Of a stretch of DNA of 45,150 nucleotides, positions 33,948 to 43,004 are shown piece after piece. The translations under genes were made by a program, and so were the position numbers. This stretch comes from an uncultured Bacteroides sp. GTDB lineage: Bacteria > Bacteroidota > Bacteroidia > Bacteroidales > UBA932. Every line of letters starts with the position of its first letter. Within the stretch, counting starts at the first letter, position 1. The stretch is taken from contig UREV01000020.1 in NCBI GenBank assembly GCA_900546925.1, positions 1-45,150 on the forward strand, read 5' to 3'. The notes below the pieces were generated by a model. The model made no database searches, had not been told where the DNA came from, and worked only from the letters and a program-made list of their open reading frames with translations.

Positions 33948-34399
33948 TACTCTTTCAGTTTCGAGTCAATGATGATCGTAACCGGACCATCATTGACCAA
34001 CGCCACCTTCATGTCTGCGCCGAACACACCGCGGCCGACCGGCTTGCCTAAAGTCTCAGCCAGCGAATCACAATACTTCTCATATAGCGGAACAGCCAGC
34101 TCATGACCCGCAGCGCGGATATACGACGGGCGGTTGCCCCTTCTCGTGGATGCTGTCAATGTGAACTGCGACACTGCAAGAGCCTCACCGTCAATATCTT
34201 GAATGCTCTTGTTCATCACACCGTTCTCGTCATCGAAAATCCTGAGCCCGGCAGTTTTGCCCACCAGCCACTTGACATCTTCCTCAGTATCACCTGTCTC
34301 CACACCGACCAGCACCAGCAGTCCCTTACCGATGGCCGATACCTTTTCTCCGTCAATGCTGACAGACGCTTCTTTTACTCTTTGTATAACTAATCTCAT
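33947..34399 (-). CDS. dtd: D-aminoacyl-tRNA deacylase
   Basis: This 150-residue protein begins MRLVIQRVKEASVSIDG, with the signature motifs SQFTLTASTRRGNRPS and NDGPVTIIIDS. DTD removes D-amino acids and glycine from mischarged tRNA. The usual NxGPxT motif is preserved. It is a single gene with its own promoter (34421-34428), convergent with aspA. Confidence 0.95.
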   Translation of the reverse strand: MRLVIQRVKEASVSIDGEKVSAIGKGLLVLVGVETGDTEEDVKWLVGKTAGLRIFDDENGVMNKSIQDIDGEALAVSQFTLTASTRRGNRPSYIRAAGHELAVPLYEKYCDSLAETLGKPVGRGVFGADMKVALVNDGPVTIIIDSKLKE

Positions 34400-34420
34400 A
34401 AGTGTATCTGTTTTGTTCTA

Positions 34421-34428
34421 CAAAGATA
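34421..34428 (-). promoter_or_regulatory. -7 box of dtd
   Basis: TATCTTTG on the minus strand, 21 bp before the ATG at 34399. Confidence 0.7.
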
Positions 34429-34433
34429 GTGTA

Positions 34434-34471
34434 TGTAAAGTTAATTTACAGAGATGTAAAGTTTTTTTACA
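34434..34471. promoter_or_regulatory. Tandem palindromes, probable enhancer for the NtrC-family regulator
   Basis: TGTAAA-GTTAA-TTTACA (34434-34450) and TGTAAA-GTTTT-TTTACA (34455-34471) are two 17-bp palindromes with 21 bp between centres, two helical turns. They lie about 80-110 bp upstream of the predicted sigma-54 start, the normal place for an upstream activating sequence. That the regulator encoded at 40375 binds here is inference. Confidence 0.7.
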
Positions 34472-34526
34472 ATGCCTGAAAGAAATGTTCAATATAATTA
34501 TCAGAAAAACAATAAGTTACATATAA

Positions 34527-34542
34527 TGGCACAGGAGTGGCA
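34527..34542 (+). promoter_or_regulatory. Sigma-54 type -24/-12 promoter of the ABC operon
   Basis: TGGCACAGGAGTGGCA has GG and GC separated by exactly 10 bp, as sigma-54 holoenzyme requires. The -12 part is TGGCA instead of TTGCA. Start would be near 34553, about 75 bp before the first gene. Confidence 0.7.
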
Positions 34543-34626
34543 ACTCTGACCTCTGACCGGATGACGAAATGTCCATGCCGAAGAACTCGGCCGATTGACA
34601 TTGATGAAATCTCCGGGACAAAGCAG

Positions 34627-37074
34627 ATGAACATTTTCAATTACATTGCCACGGCAGTCAGGACATTGCCGATGAAAGGACGCAGGAACGTCCTGAAAAT
34701 CATGACTTTGGGCGTTGGTCTCGCAGTCGGCCTCGTGCTGGCATCCAAGGTCTGCTTCGAAAAGACATTCGACGACTTCTACAAGGATGCCGACAGGATA
34801 TATTATCTGAACGAAGCCATAGAACTCAACGGCAGTTACAAGGTATATCCTCAAGTCGCGGGAGGAGTCGTCCCGAAAATGAAGGAATACTTCCCGCAGA
34901 TAGAGGAGGCCACCAGATTTACGTATATGTTCGAGACTGCCTCCCTGTTAATGCCCGAATCGGACAAACGCGTGGATGTCGGGCTGACTTGTCTAAGCGA
35001 TACGTCATTCTTCAGGGTGTTTGACCGGAAATGTCTAGCTGGAAACCTGACAGAACCTCTTGGCATTGAAGCGAATGTGGTGATTTCATCCAAGTTGGCG
35101 ACCAAGATGGCAGCCGCATTGACCTCAGGCAAAAAAATGGACGAGAAGGCGGCCGCGGCAGCCGTTCTCGGACAGAAATTCACGATTGCCGGGGATACGC
35201 AGAAATATGAACTCACGGTCGGCGGCGTCTATGAAGAATTCCCGCTGAACTCATCTTACAGGCTGGACATGATAGTCTCCATGCCGAGCATCGGGCATTT
35301 CATGTACGACGGTTCGGAAAACATGGTAGGCAACGACCGCTATAAAGGATTCATAAAACTGAAGAAAGGCATTGACCCGGGCGAAATCGAAAACGGACTT
35401 TCTGGCTTCATGGACAAGCATATGCCGATGGACGAGTTGCGGGCAGCCGGATATGAAATGAAACTTCCGATAAAACCCTTCGTGAAATTCCATGAAGAGG
35501 ATGAGACTCAGCGGAATATGACACTCGTGCTGGCCTTCGTAGCCTTCGCGCTTCTGCTCACGTCCATGCTGAATTACCTCCTGATCGTGCTTTCGTCCGC
35601 CGCCATCCGTGCACGCGAAATGGCCCTCCGCAAATGCCTGGGCAGCAGCGCAAAAGACATCTTCGGGATGATGTTCGCAGAGGCGCTCGTCCACACCGCT
35701 ATCGCAGCCGCCGTCGCCGCAATCCTCATCTTTGCGTTCAGGTCAATGATAGAGACCATCCTCGGTGTCAATGTCATTGCGCTCTTCACCGGACGACCGC
35801 TCGCATTGGCATTGACAATAATAATCGTGCTTCTGGCATTGAACAGCCTCCTTCCCGCATTCTTCTTCAATCGGATTCCGGTGGCTGCGGCATTCAGGAA
35901 TTATCGCTCCGGCAAGCGCATGTGGAAGCTCGGACTCCTCGCGGTGGAATTTGCGGCAGTCGTTTTCCTGGCTGTGGTCATGGGCGTGATCAATTTGCAA
36001 TATGACAAGATGATGAACGCGGACCGTGGGTTCAAATATGATGACGTAGCGATGATAGACATGCCTGAAGCGACTCAGCCTCAGAAGAATACACTGATGA
36101 ATGAGGTCCGTTCCCTCTCCGGAGTGGAAGACGCAAGTTTCGCTTATCAGAACCCTTTCACAGGCTATAGCGGTGACAATGTGAGTATTCCAGGCGAAGA
36201 CCGTCAACTGTTCAACATCCGTGATGCATATTATGTGGATGAACATTATTTCAATGTCTTCGGCATCAAGATTCAGGAAGGACGTAATTTCGATCCGACT
36301 CTCAACAGCGATGCGGAAATGATTGTGGACAGGAATTTCGTGAAAATGATGAAGAACACTGCCGGATGGGACGAAGTCCTCGGACGCGAAGTGATGGTTA
36401 CTTCGCATGAAGCTGGTCCAGTCAGGATATGCGGTATCATTGACGATATGCATACCGGTGGCTTTTCTGTGGTAGAAGCCGATTTCGGCGGGCGCCCGAT
36501 GGGTATATTCTATTGTGACTCAGAGAAATATGCCGGAATGTTTAATTACATATTCGTGAAATATCACAAGATGTCCCCGGAAGAGCTTCAGAAAACCGAT
36601 GAAATTACAGGAAAGATTCTGGACGGGCAATGGTATAGAATATATCCGTGCAATGAGCTCGCCGCCTCGAATTTCGTGGACACCCTCAATACAAGAAACT
36701 CCATCCTCGCGGGAGGCATAGTGACGCTCTTTATCGCGCTGATCGGCCTCATCGGCTACACGATTGACGAAGTCCGTCGCCGCAGCAAGGAAATCGCGGT
36801 CCGTCGCGTAAATGGCGCCCAGTTCTCCCAGATCAGGTCAATGTTTTTGCGCGATGTCATGGCAGTGGCTCTGCCGTCCGTGGCAGTCGGAGCGGTTCTG
36901 GCCTACATTGTCGCAGGGCGTTGGGAACAGAATTTCAGCCTTCAGGCGGGGCTTCCTTGGTGGATTTTCGTAGGCGCCATAGCCGCAGCGCTGGCTATAG
37001 TTGCCATCATATCAGACATTTACGTAATACGTACAGCGGGAACAAATCCTGCTGACAGCATAAAAACAGAATAA
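34627..37074 (+). CDS. ABC transporter permease, MacB/FtsX double-module type
   Basis: This 815-residue protein starts at ATG 34627 (MNIFNYIATAVRTLPMKGRRN). Earlier in-frame starts add a hydrophilic segment upstream of TM1. The layout is a MacB-like duplication: TM1, periplasmic domain (about 50-305), an FtsX-like three-TM core (LVLAFVAFALLLTSMLNYLLI with RAREMALRKCLGSS), TM (LGLLAVEFAAVVFLAVVMG), a second periplasmic domain and a final FtsX core (RRRSKEIAVRRVNGAQ). Such permeases work as dimers with a MacB/LolD-like ATPase to move lipoproteins, peptides or drugs through or out of the envelope. Cargo is unknown. It is first in the operon, 19 bp before the ATPase gene. Confidence 0.85.
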   Translation: MNIFNYIATAVRTLPMKGRRNVLKIMTLGVGLAVGLVLASKVCFEKTFDDFYKDADRIYYLNEAIELNGSYKVYPQVAGGVVPKMKEYFPQIEEATRFTYMFETASLLMPESDKRVDVGLTCLSDTSFFRVFDRKCLAGNLTEPLGIEANVVISSKLATKMAAALTSGKKMDEKAAAAAVLGQKFTIAGDTQKYELTVGGVYEEFPLNSSYRLDMIVSMPSIGHFMYDGSENMVGNDRYKGFIKLKKGIDPGEIENGLSGFMDKHMPMDELRAAGYEMKLPIKPFVKFHEEDETQRNMTLVLAFVAFALLLTSMLNYLLIVLSSAAIRAREMALRKCLGSSAKDIFGMMFAEALVHTAIAAAVAAILIFAFRSMIETILGVNVIALFTGRPLALALTIIIVLLALNSLLPAFFFNRIPVAAAFRNYRSGKRMWKLGLLAVEFAAVVFLAVVMGVINLQYDKMMNADRGFKYDDVAMIDMPEATQPQKNTLMNEVRSLSGVEDASFAYQNPFTGYSGDNVSIPGEDRQLFNIRDAYYVDEHYFNVFGIKIQEGRNFDPTLNSDAEMIVDRNFVKMMKNTAGWDEVLGREVMVTSHEAGPVRICGIIDDMHTGGFSVVEADFGGRPMGIFYCDSEKYAGMFNYIFVKYHKMSPEELQKTDEITGKILDGQWYRIYPCNELAASNFVDTLNTRNSILAGGIVTLFIALIGLIGYTIDEVRRRSKEIAVRRVNGAQFSQIRSMFLRDVMAVALPSVAVGAVLAYIVAGRWEQNFSLQAGLPWWIFVGAIAAALAIVAIISDIYVIRTAGTNPADSIKTE

Positions 37075-37093
37075 TTAAAAATACATATATATC

Positions 37094-37774
37094 ATGATCA
37101 AGATTACAAACATTTGCAAAGTCTTCAGGACTGAGGAAATCGAGACAGTTGCACTCGACAATGTATCATTTGAAATCAAGGACGGAGAATTCGTCTCCAT
37201 CATGGGCCCTTCAGGATGCGGAAAATCTACGCTCCTGAATATCCTCGGCCTTCTGGACAACCCGACTTCCGGTAGTTACCAGCTTCTGGGACAGGAAGTT
37301 GCGCAGCTGAAGGAAAAGGACCGTACCAAGTTCCGCAAGGGAAACATCGGCTTCGTCTTCCAGAGCTTTAACCTGATCGATGAACTCAATGTGTTCGAAA
37401 ACATTGAACTTCCACTCAGATATATGGATTTCAGCGCGGCTGAGCGCAAGGAAAAAGTGGAGGCGGTGATGGCGCGCATGAACATCAGCCACAGGGCAAA
37501 GCATTTCCCTCAGCAGCTCTCAGGCGGTCAGCAGCAGCGTGTTGCGATTGCACGTGCGGTAGTAGCAAACCCTAAACTGATTCTTGCCGATGAGCCTACC
37601 GGAAACCTCGACTCCAAGAACGGCAAGGAAGTCATGGACCTGCTCTGCGAACTGAACAGGGAGGGCACGACCATCGTGATGGTTACCCACTCACAGAAAG
37701 ATGCGGCTATGGCACAACGCACCATCGACCTGTTCGACGGCCATATAGTAAGTGATGTCAAGAATGAATTGTAA
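37094..37774 (+). CDS. ABC transporter ATP-binding protein (MacB/LolD type)
   Basis: This 226-residue ATPase has Walker A GPSGCGKST, the Q-loop FVFQSFNLIDELNVFENIELPL, signature LSGGQQQRVAIARA, Walker B LILADEPTGNLD and switch His in VMVTHSQ. The FQxFNLIxxLxVxENxELPL segment is typical of the MacB/LolD/FtsE group, which powers mechanotransmission rather than substrate passage through a TM pore. It overlaps the second permease by one base (TAATG), and the two permeases on either side probably form a heterodimer with it. Confidence 0.93.
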   Translation: MIKITNICKVFRTEEIETVALDNVSFEIKDGEFVSIMGPSGCGKSTLLNILGLLDNPTSGSYQLLGQEVAQLKEKDRTKFRKGNIGFVFQSFNLIDELNVFENIELPLRYMDFSAAERKEKVEAVMARMNISHRAKHFPQQLSGGQQQRVAIARAVVANPKLILADEPTGNLDSKNGKEVMDLLCELNREGTTIVMVTHSQKDAAMAQRTIDLFDGHIVSDVKNEL

Positions 37775-40197
37775 TGAGATATATTTTCAATAATTTCCTG
37801 AACACCCTCAAGCGGTACAAGGTGTCCAGCCTGCTGAATATCATAGGAATGGCAGTGGCGTTCGCTGCCTTCTACGTGATAATGACGCAGGTCTGCTTCA
37901 ACCTTGGCTACAACAAATCGCTGAAGGATGCGGACAGGACATTCGTATTGTCAGTTCCTTCGCAATATAATGAGGGAAAGTTCAGTATCTTCATAAACAG
38001 GCCGTTGGGAGAAGCCCTTGTCTCAGGATCTTCCATGTCTGAAGGAGGAGGGGTGTTCAGCATGTATGAAAAAGGTGATGTCTGCTACACGAGGCGGAAT
38101 GATGTTCCGGTCAAGATGAATTTGGACCTCAAGCAGTATTCCGCAGGCGGACTGCGTGCCTTGAATTTTGAGGCGGCGGAAGGCTCACTTGATGAACTTT
38201 CCAAGCCTTCAACTATCGCCATATCAGAGTCTTCTGCCAAGAAATATGATCTAAAACTCGGAGACGGCATTTCATGGAGTGACCCGCAGGGCGAAAAAGG
38301 GTCGAGTGAAATAGTTCTCATATACAAGGACTTCCCAAAGAACAGCGACTTGGGTATGGTCAATGCCGTTTATGACCTGAAAGATTATTGTATTGACGAT
38401 CGCAGTGAGTGGTCTTTTCCGTATTGCGTGAAACTCCAGAATGCCTCACTGAAGGAAGAATTCGAGAAGGAATCGAAGGCTATACTTCTCGATTACTTCA
38501 AGAAACTGTATGATGGCGCGGGTGAAACCCTCACTGACGAAGATATTGATGAAATCAATAACGAATTCAATGTCAGGCTGATACCTTTTTCAGAACTCTT
38601 TTATACGAAAGAACTTGACGGCAAGCCGGGACGCACCGGAAATCTCACCACGGACATGACATTGCTCGCAGTGGCGGTGCTCATCATCCTCATCGCATTG
38701 ATAAATTTCATCAATTTCTTCTTTGCGCTTGTACCTGCGAGGTTGAGGTCCGTGAACACCTACAAGATTTTCGGAGTATCGCGTACTTCATTGATATTCA
38801 ACTTTATATTCGAATCGGTAGGTCTTGTCGCCATAGCATTGGCATTGGCCGCGATTATAGTTATCCTGCTTCTTCGCACCAGCGTCGCAGGTATTCTTAC
38901 CTCTTCGGCTGTTTTCGGGGACAATGTTCCTGTACTGGCAATGACTGTCGGCACTGCTGTCCTGACAGCGGTCTTCGGAAGCATCTATCCGGCATTCTAC
39001 ATCACGTCGTTCCAGCCGGCATTGGTACTGAAAGGCTCATTCAGCGGGTCAGTTTCGGGACGCAGGCTCCGCACGGCTCTCATCGGTTTCCAGTTCGTCA
39101 TATCAATGTCATTGATTATCTGCGCCATGTTCATCAAGATGCAGCATACCTACATGATGAACTACGACATGGGCTTCAACAAGTCCTGCCTTCTCAGCGG
39201 CTACATTCCTTATGATGTCTGCTGGTATGGTTCCCAGAACGAGGCTTTCGAGGACAAGCTGCGCAGCAATCCTCAGATTCAGGACATTACGTGGGCTGAC
39301 GGAAGGATTATCGATGTTTCAAGAATGGGCTGGGGACGAGAATATAAGGGAAAGACTATTAATTTCCAATGTTACCCTGTGGCGTACAATTTCTTGAAAT
39401 TCATGGGGATAGATATAGTGGACGGCAGGGATTTCATGAAATCCGATGAGGTGTCTGAAGGTGGAGTGATGATCTTCAACGAGCAGGCGAAGAAAGACTT
39501 TGACGTGGATTTCGTCACTCCTGCGCCTGGACATGAGGACGGGACTGTGACTGCCGGTATCTGTAAGGACTTTAATTTCAGGCCTTTGCAGTATGGTCGT
39601 GGTGATTTCGCCTTCTACATATTCGGTAAAAACAGATGGCGTGACGGACTTCATCAGGTCTATATAAGGACCGCGCCGGGCGCAGATGTCCAGTCAGTCA
39701 TCAAGTTCGTGCTTGCTACCGTGAAAGAGATGGTGCCTTATGCTGATGACGAGCTGTATAATATTGATTTCTTCGACAAGGAGCTTGGGGCCCAGTACAG
39801 GCAGGAGAGCCGATTGTCCACACTTATCAGCATATTCACATTGGTGGCAATCATCATTTCCCTTATGGGAGTCTTCGGTCTGGTGCTTTTCGACACCCAG
39901 CACAGAAGTCGTGAAATTGCAGTCCGGAGAGTGATGGGAGGAAGCGTCGGCGATATACTCAAGATGTTCAATGCCAAGTATATACGCATTGTACTGGCCA
40001 GCTTCGTAATCGCGGCGCCGCTCAGCTGGTGGGTCATCAACCGATACTTTGCGGGCTTTGCATATCACACGCCGATCCACTGGTGGGTATTTGCTTTGTC
40101 CCTGCTGATAGTGCTGGCGATTACAATGTTGATTGTTACGCTCCGCAGCTGGGATGCCGCGACTTCCAACCCTGTAGATTCGCTTAAGAATGATTAG
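37774..40197 (+). CDS. ABC transporter permease, second MacB/FtsX double-module protein
   Basis: This 807-residue paralogue of the first permease begins MRYIFNNFLNTLKRYKVSSLLNIIGMAVAFAAFYVI. It has the same order: TM1, periplasmic domain, FtsX core (LIILIALINFINFFFALV and RLRSVNTYKIFGVS), TM (LRTALIGFQFVISMSLIICAMF), second periplasmic domain and last FtsX core (RSREIAVRRVMGGSVG). Alternative pairing with the first permease as a heterodimer is likely because there is a single ATPase. No HlyD-like adaptor or TolC-like channel gene is present nearby. A terminator at 40253-40290 follows. Confidence 0.85.
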   Translation: MRYIFNNFLNTLKRYKVSSLLNIIGMAVAFAAFYVIMTQVCFNLGYNKSLKDADRTFVLSVPSQYNEGKFSIFINRPLGEALVSGSSMSEGGGVFSMYEKGDVCYTRRNDVPVKMNLDLKQYSAGGLRALNFEAAEGSLDELSKPSTIAISESSAKKYDLKLGDGISWSDPQGEKGSSEIVLIYKDFPKNSDLGMVNAVYDLKDYCIDDRSEWSFPYCVKLQNASLKEEFEKESKAILLDYFKKLYDGAGETLTDEDIDEINNEFNVRLIPFSELFYTKELDGKPGRTGNLTTDMTLLAVAVLIILIALINFINFFFALVPARLRSVNTYKIFGVSRTSLIFNFIFESVGLVAIALALAAIIVILLLRTSVAGILTSSAVFGDNVPVLAMTVGTAVLTAVFGSIYPAFYITSFQPALVLKGSFSGSVSGRRLRTALIGFQFVISMSLIICAMFIKMQHTYMMNYDMGFNKSCLLSGYIPYDVCWYGSQNEAFEDKLRSNPQIQDITWADGRIIDVSRMGWGREYKGKTINFQCYPVAYNFLKFMGIDIVDGRDFMKSDEVSEGGVMIFNEQAKKDFDVDFVTPAPGHEDGTVTAGICKDFNFRPLQYGRGDFAFYIFGKNRWRDGLHQVYIRTAPGADVQSVIKFVLATVKEMVPYADDELYNIDFFDKELGAQYRQESRLSTLISIFTLVAIIISLMGVFGLVLFDTQHRSREIAVRRVMGGSVGDILKMFNAKYIRIVLASFVIAAPLSWWVINRYFAGFAYHTPIHWWVFALSLLIVLAITMLIVTLRSWDAATSNPVDSLKND

Positions 40198-40252
40198 TTT
40201 AACATTAACATAATAATACATTAACATAGATGTAAAGACCTACAGGGCTGTC

Positions 40253-40290
40253 AGCTGCGTCACACTTGCGAAAGGATGGCGCAGCTTTTT
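40253..40290 (+). terminator. Intrinsic terminator after the ABC genes
   Basis: AGCTGCG pairs with CGCAGCT around a 20-nt loop and is followed by T5. Confidence 0.75.
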
Positions 40291-40321
40291 ATGATTGCGC
40301 GGATTGTTCGCAAAAAAAATG

Positions 40322-40329
40322 TATTTTTG
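40322..40329 (+). promoter_or_regulatory. -7 box of the regulator-kinase genes
   Basis: TATTTTTG lies 46 bp before ATG 40375. It suggests the two-component genes are made from a housekeeping promoter, separate from the sigma-54 transcript. Confidence 0.55.
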
Positions 40330-40374
40330 TAATCGGCTTCCGGAGAGGGGCCTTGACGATAAAAGACATTGACA

Positions 40375-41700
40375 ATGAAAAGTGGAAAGATACTTGTCGT
40401 AGATGACAACAAGGGCATACGGGATGCCTTGAAAATCCTGCTTGGAGGCTGTTTTACGCAGGTTCTGACACTTTCGTCCCCTACATCGCTGACAAGCACC
40501 GTCGAACAGATGATGCCTGACGTGATTCTGCTGGACATGAATTTCAAGGCGGATATCAATTCCGGAAACGAGGGGCTGTTCTGGCTGTCTGAAATCAAGA
40601 AAAGATGGCCTGAGATGCCCGTGGTGCTGTTTACCGCCTACGCAGACATATCATTGGCAGTGGAAGGAATGAAACGGGGTGCGGCAGATTTTGTCGTCAA
40701 GCCGTGGGACAACGCCAAGCTGCTCGAGACATTGACAGGAATTCGGGACAGGAAATCCAAGCCTAAAAAAGGCGTCTCTGTCAATGAAGGGCCGCAGATG
40801 CTCTGGAGTTCAGGGATGCAGCAGCTCAGGCATGACGTGGAACGTATCGCCCCGACAGATGCCACAGTGCTCATTACCGGCGAAAACGGCACCGGCAAGG
40901 ATGTCCTCGCGCACGAAATCCACAGACTTTCCGGACGGGCGGACAAGCCAATGGTCTGCGTGGACGCCGGCGCCATCACGGAAACGCTTTTCGAAAGTGA
41001 ACTTTTCGGCCACGTGAAGGGAGCGTTCACGGATGCGAAATCCGACCATGCCGGCAAGTTCGAGCAGGCTGACGGAGGGACACTCTTCCTGGATGAAATC
41101 GCCAATATCCCGATGCAGTCCCAGGCCAAACTTCTGCGTGCCATCCAGAACCGATGCATCACGAGAGTCGGTGACACGAAAGCTATCCCTGTGGATATCA
41201 GGCTGATATGCGCGACCAATGCAGACATTCCGTCCATGATACGTGACGGACTTTTCCGTGAGGACTTGTATTACAGGCTGAATACCATAAGCGTGGAACT
41301 TCCGCCTTTGAGAAACAGAAAAGACGTAATCATCCCGCTTGCGATGCAGTTCCTGACAGAGTTTTCCGAAAAATACGGCAGGGATGCAGAGACATTGACC
41401 CCGATGGCGAAAGCCGAACTGGAGACTTACGCCTGGCCGGGCAACATCCGCGAGCTGCGCAACTGCATCGAAAAGGCTGTCATTCTCTCAGACGGAAAGG
41501 CCATAGACGGATTCGGGCTGGACATCTCCAAAGCGTCAGGAATGACTGAGATCAATGCCGGGGACACGATGGAAAATATGGAGGAGAAGACTATCCGTGC
41601 AGCAATGGCCCGCTATGACGGTAACATATCAATGGTAGCCAAGTCCTTGGATATCAGTCGCCCTACGCTTTACGCAAAGCTCAAGAAATACGGAATATGA
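40375..41700 (+). CDS. Sigma-54-dependent response regulator, NtrC family
   Basis: This 441-residue protein starts at ATG 40375, preferred over a TTG 6 bp upstream. The receiver domain spans residues 1-120 with acidic pocket VDD (10-11) and phosphoacceptor Asp54 (VILLDMNF). The AAA+ domain has Walker A GENGTGKD (169-176), the sigma-54 loop GAFTDA (216-221, canonical GAFTGA), Walker B GGTLFLDEI and sensor segments ending WPGNIRELRNCIEKAV. A Fis-type helix-turn-helix closes it (VAKSLDISRPTLYAKLKKYG). It would activate sigma-54 promoters after phosphorylation by the overlapping kinase gene. The ABC operon upstream is the obvious target. Confidence 0.93.
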   Translation: MKSGKILVVDDNKGIRDALKILLGGCFTQVLTLSSPTSLTSTVEQMMPDVILLDMNFKADINSGNEGLFWLSEIKKRWPEMPVVLFTAYADISLAVEGMKRGAADFVVKPWDNAKLLETLTGIRDRKSKPKKGVSVNEGPQMLWSSGMQQLRHDVERIAPTDATVLITGENGTGKDVLAHEIHRLSGRADKPMVCVDAGAITETLFESELFGHVKGAFTDAKSDHAGKFEQADGGTLFLDEIANIPMQSQAKLLRAIQNRCITRVGDTKAIPVDIRLICATNADIPSMIRDGLFREDLYYRLNTISVELPPLRNRKDVIIPLAMQFLTEFSEKYGRDAETLTPMAKAELETYAWPGNIRELRNCIEKAVILSDGKAIDGFGLDISKASGMTEINAGDTMENMEEKTIRAAMARYDGNISMVAKSLDISRPTLYAKLKKYGI

Positions 41701-42920
41701 TGGGCGCGGAAACAAATATCGGCACGTTATGGATTGCGTTTGGCGGTGCCGTGATTGCGGCATTGACCTATATCGTGACGAGAGCGGCGACAAGACGGAA
41801 GATCATCGGCAAAATCGACTTCATGTCAGATGCGCTGGACAGTGGCGAGACTGCGTTCCGGTATTCTGAGAGCCGATGGCGGAACCGGCGGCTGAACAAG
41901 TCATTGAACCGTCTCCGGTCCATTTTCGAGGCTGAAAAGGCCGATATCCGTGAGCGTGAGCGGTATTTCGGGACAATGCTGGACCACGTCCAGAGCGGCG
42001 TCATCGTCATTGACGGAGAAAAAATCGATTATTCGAATACTGTGGCGAAAGGATTTTTGGGGATGGCGGAGATTTCGTCGGTGCGGCAGATCGCGCGGAT
42101 TTCTCCGGACCTGGCCAATGCTTTCCGCGAGGCTTCTGAAATGGAGTCGAGGGCATCTTTCATTTCGGAGCGGGGTACGGTACAGTTTTCCATAAGTGCC
42201 TGTACAGCAAGGCTTCACGGCAAAGAAGTCAGCATCGTCACTTTCAATGACATTACCCGTGAGATGGAAAACAACGAGTCCGAGTCGTGGACCAGACTCA
42301 TCCGCGTCCTCACGCATGAAATCATGAACACGGTCACGCCTGTCGCATCACTCAGTTCGGCATTGTCCCAGAACCTGGACAGCTACAGTGCTGAGGACAT
42401 CCGTTCCGCGCTCGGGACCATCGCCTCATCATCCGAGGGCCTGATCAGTTTCGTGCAGTCCTACCGGTCGCTGACCCACATCGCTGCCCCAGTCCGCAAA
42501 GCGTTCTATCTGAAGGATTTGGTCAATGATTCTGTGACTATTGCGCAGACGAATTGGCCTTCGGCCAGTGTTTCTTATCATGAGCTTTCTGAGGATATTA
42601 TTCTGTATGCGGATTTTGGACAGATTTCTCAGGTAATGAATAATCTCATAAAGAATGCGGTTCAGGCCGGGGCTTCTGAGATAGATATTACAGCCTCCAT
42701 AGACAAGAGGGAGCGTACTGTAATCAACGTGGCCAATAACGGGGAACCTATCAGCGAAACCGGTAAGGAACAGATATTTGTGCCGTTCTATACGACCAAG
42801 GGGGATTCCGGTACGGGTGTCGGCCTGAGTCTGTGCCGTCAGATTATCCGTCTCAACGGCGGGACCATTAATCTGACTTCTTCTACTGCAGAGTCTACAG
42901 TGTTTACAATTGTGCTGTAA
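41697..42920 (+). CDS. Sensor histidine kinase, partner of the NtrC-family regulator
   Basis: This 407-residue kinase has one N-terminal TM helix (LWIAFGGAVIAALTYIVT), a HAMP/coiled-coil-like linker rich in Arg and Glu, a PAS-like domain (MLDHVQSGVIVIDG ... FNDITREMEN), phosphoacceptor His207 in LTHEIMNTVTPVASL, and the HATPase N-box NNLIKNAVQAGA, ANNGEPI, and GTGVGLSLCRQI. There is no sizeable extracytoplasmic sensor loop, so the signal is probably cytoplasmic or within the membrane, perhaps from the transporter itself. The start overlaps the regulator stop (ATGA). Loss of N in HExxN-type motif is not seen. Confidence 0.92.
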   Translation: MMGAETNIGTLWIAFGGAVIAALTYIVTRAATRRKIIGKIDFMSDALDSGETAFRYSESRWRNRRLNKSLNRLRSIFEAEKADIRERERYFGTMLDHVQSGVIVIDGEKIDYSNTVAKGFLGMAEISSVRQIARISPDLANAFREASEMESRASFISERGTVQFSISACTARLHGKEVSIVTFNDITREMENNESESWTRLIRVLTHEIMNTVTPVASLSSALSQNLDSYSAEDIRSALGTIASSSEGLISFVQSYRSLTHIAAPVRKAFYLKDLVNDSVTIAQTNWPSASVSYHELSEDIILYADFGQISQVMNNLIKNAVQAGASEIDITASIDKRERTVINVANNGEPISETGKEQIFVPFYTTKGDSGTGVGLSLCRQIIRLNGGTINLTSSTAESTVFTIVL

Positions 42921-42948
42921 GTTGTGCTTTTTGTGCGCTGGATAGTTT

Positions 42949-42961
42949 GCAACTTGGTTGC
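42949..42961. promoter_or_regulatory. Palindrome over the -33 element of the P-type ATPase gene
   Basis: GCAAC-TTG-GTTGC is a perfect 5-bp-arm palindrome whose central TTG (42954-42956) is the -33 element. It is a candidate metal-sensor operator. Confidence 0.5.
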
Positions 42962-42982
42962 GTGTCCGTTTGCATAACTTTG
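42954..42982 (+). promoter_or_regulatory. Promoter of the P-type ATPase gene
   Basis: A TTG at 42954-42956 and a perfect -7 box TAACTTTG at 42975-42982 are separated by 18 bp. Start is expected near 42988, giving a leader of about 17 nt. Confidence 0.75.
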
Positions 42983-43004
42983 CAGCGTTTTCAAAATTGA
43001 AGTT

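Noticed and set aside
34537..34626. Upstream start of the first ABC permease
   Set aside because: It would overlap the sigma-54 promoter and add a hydrophilic segment before the first membrane helix.
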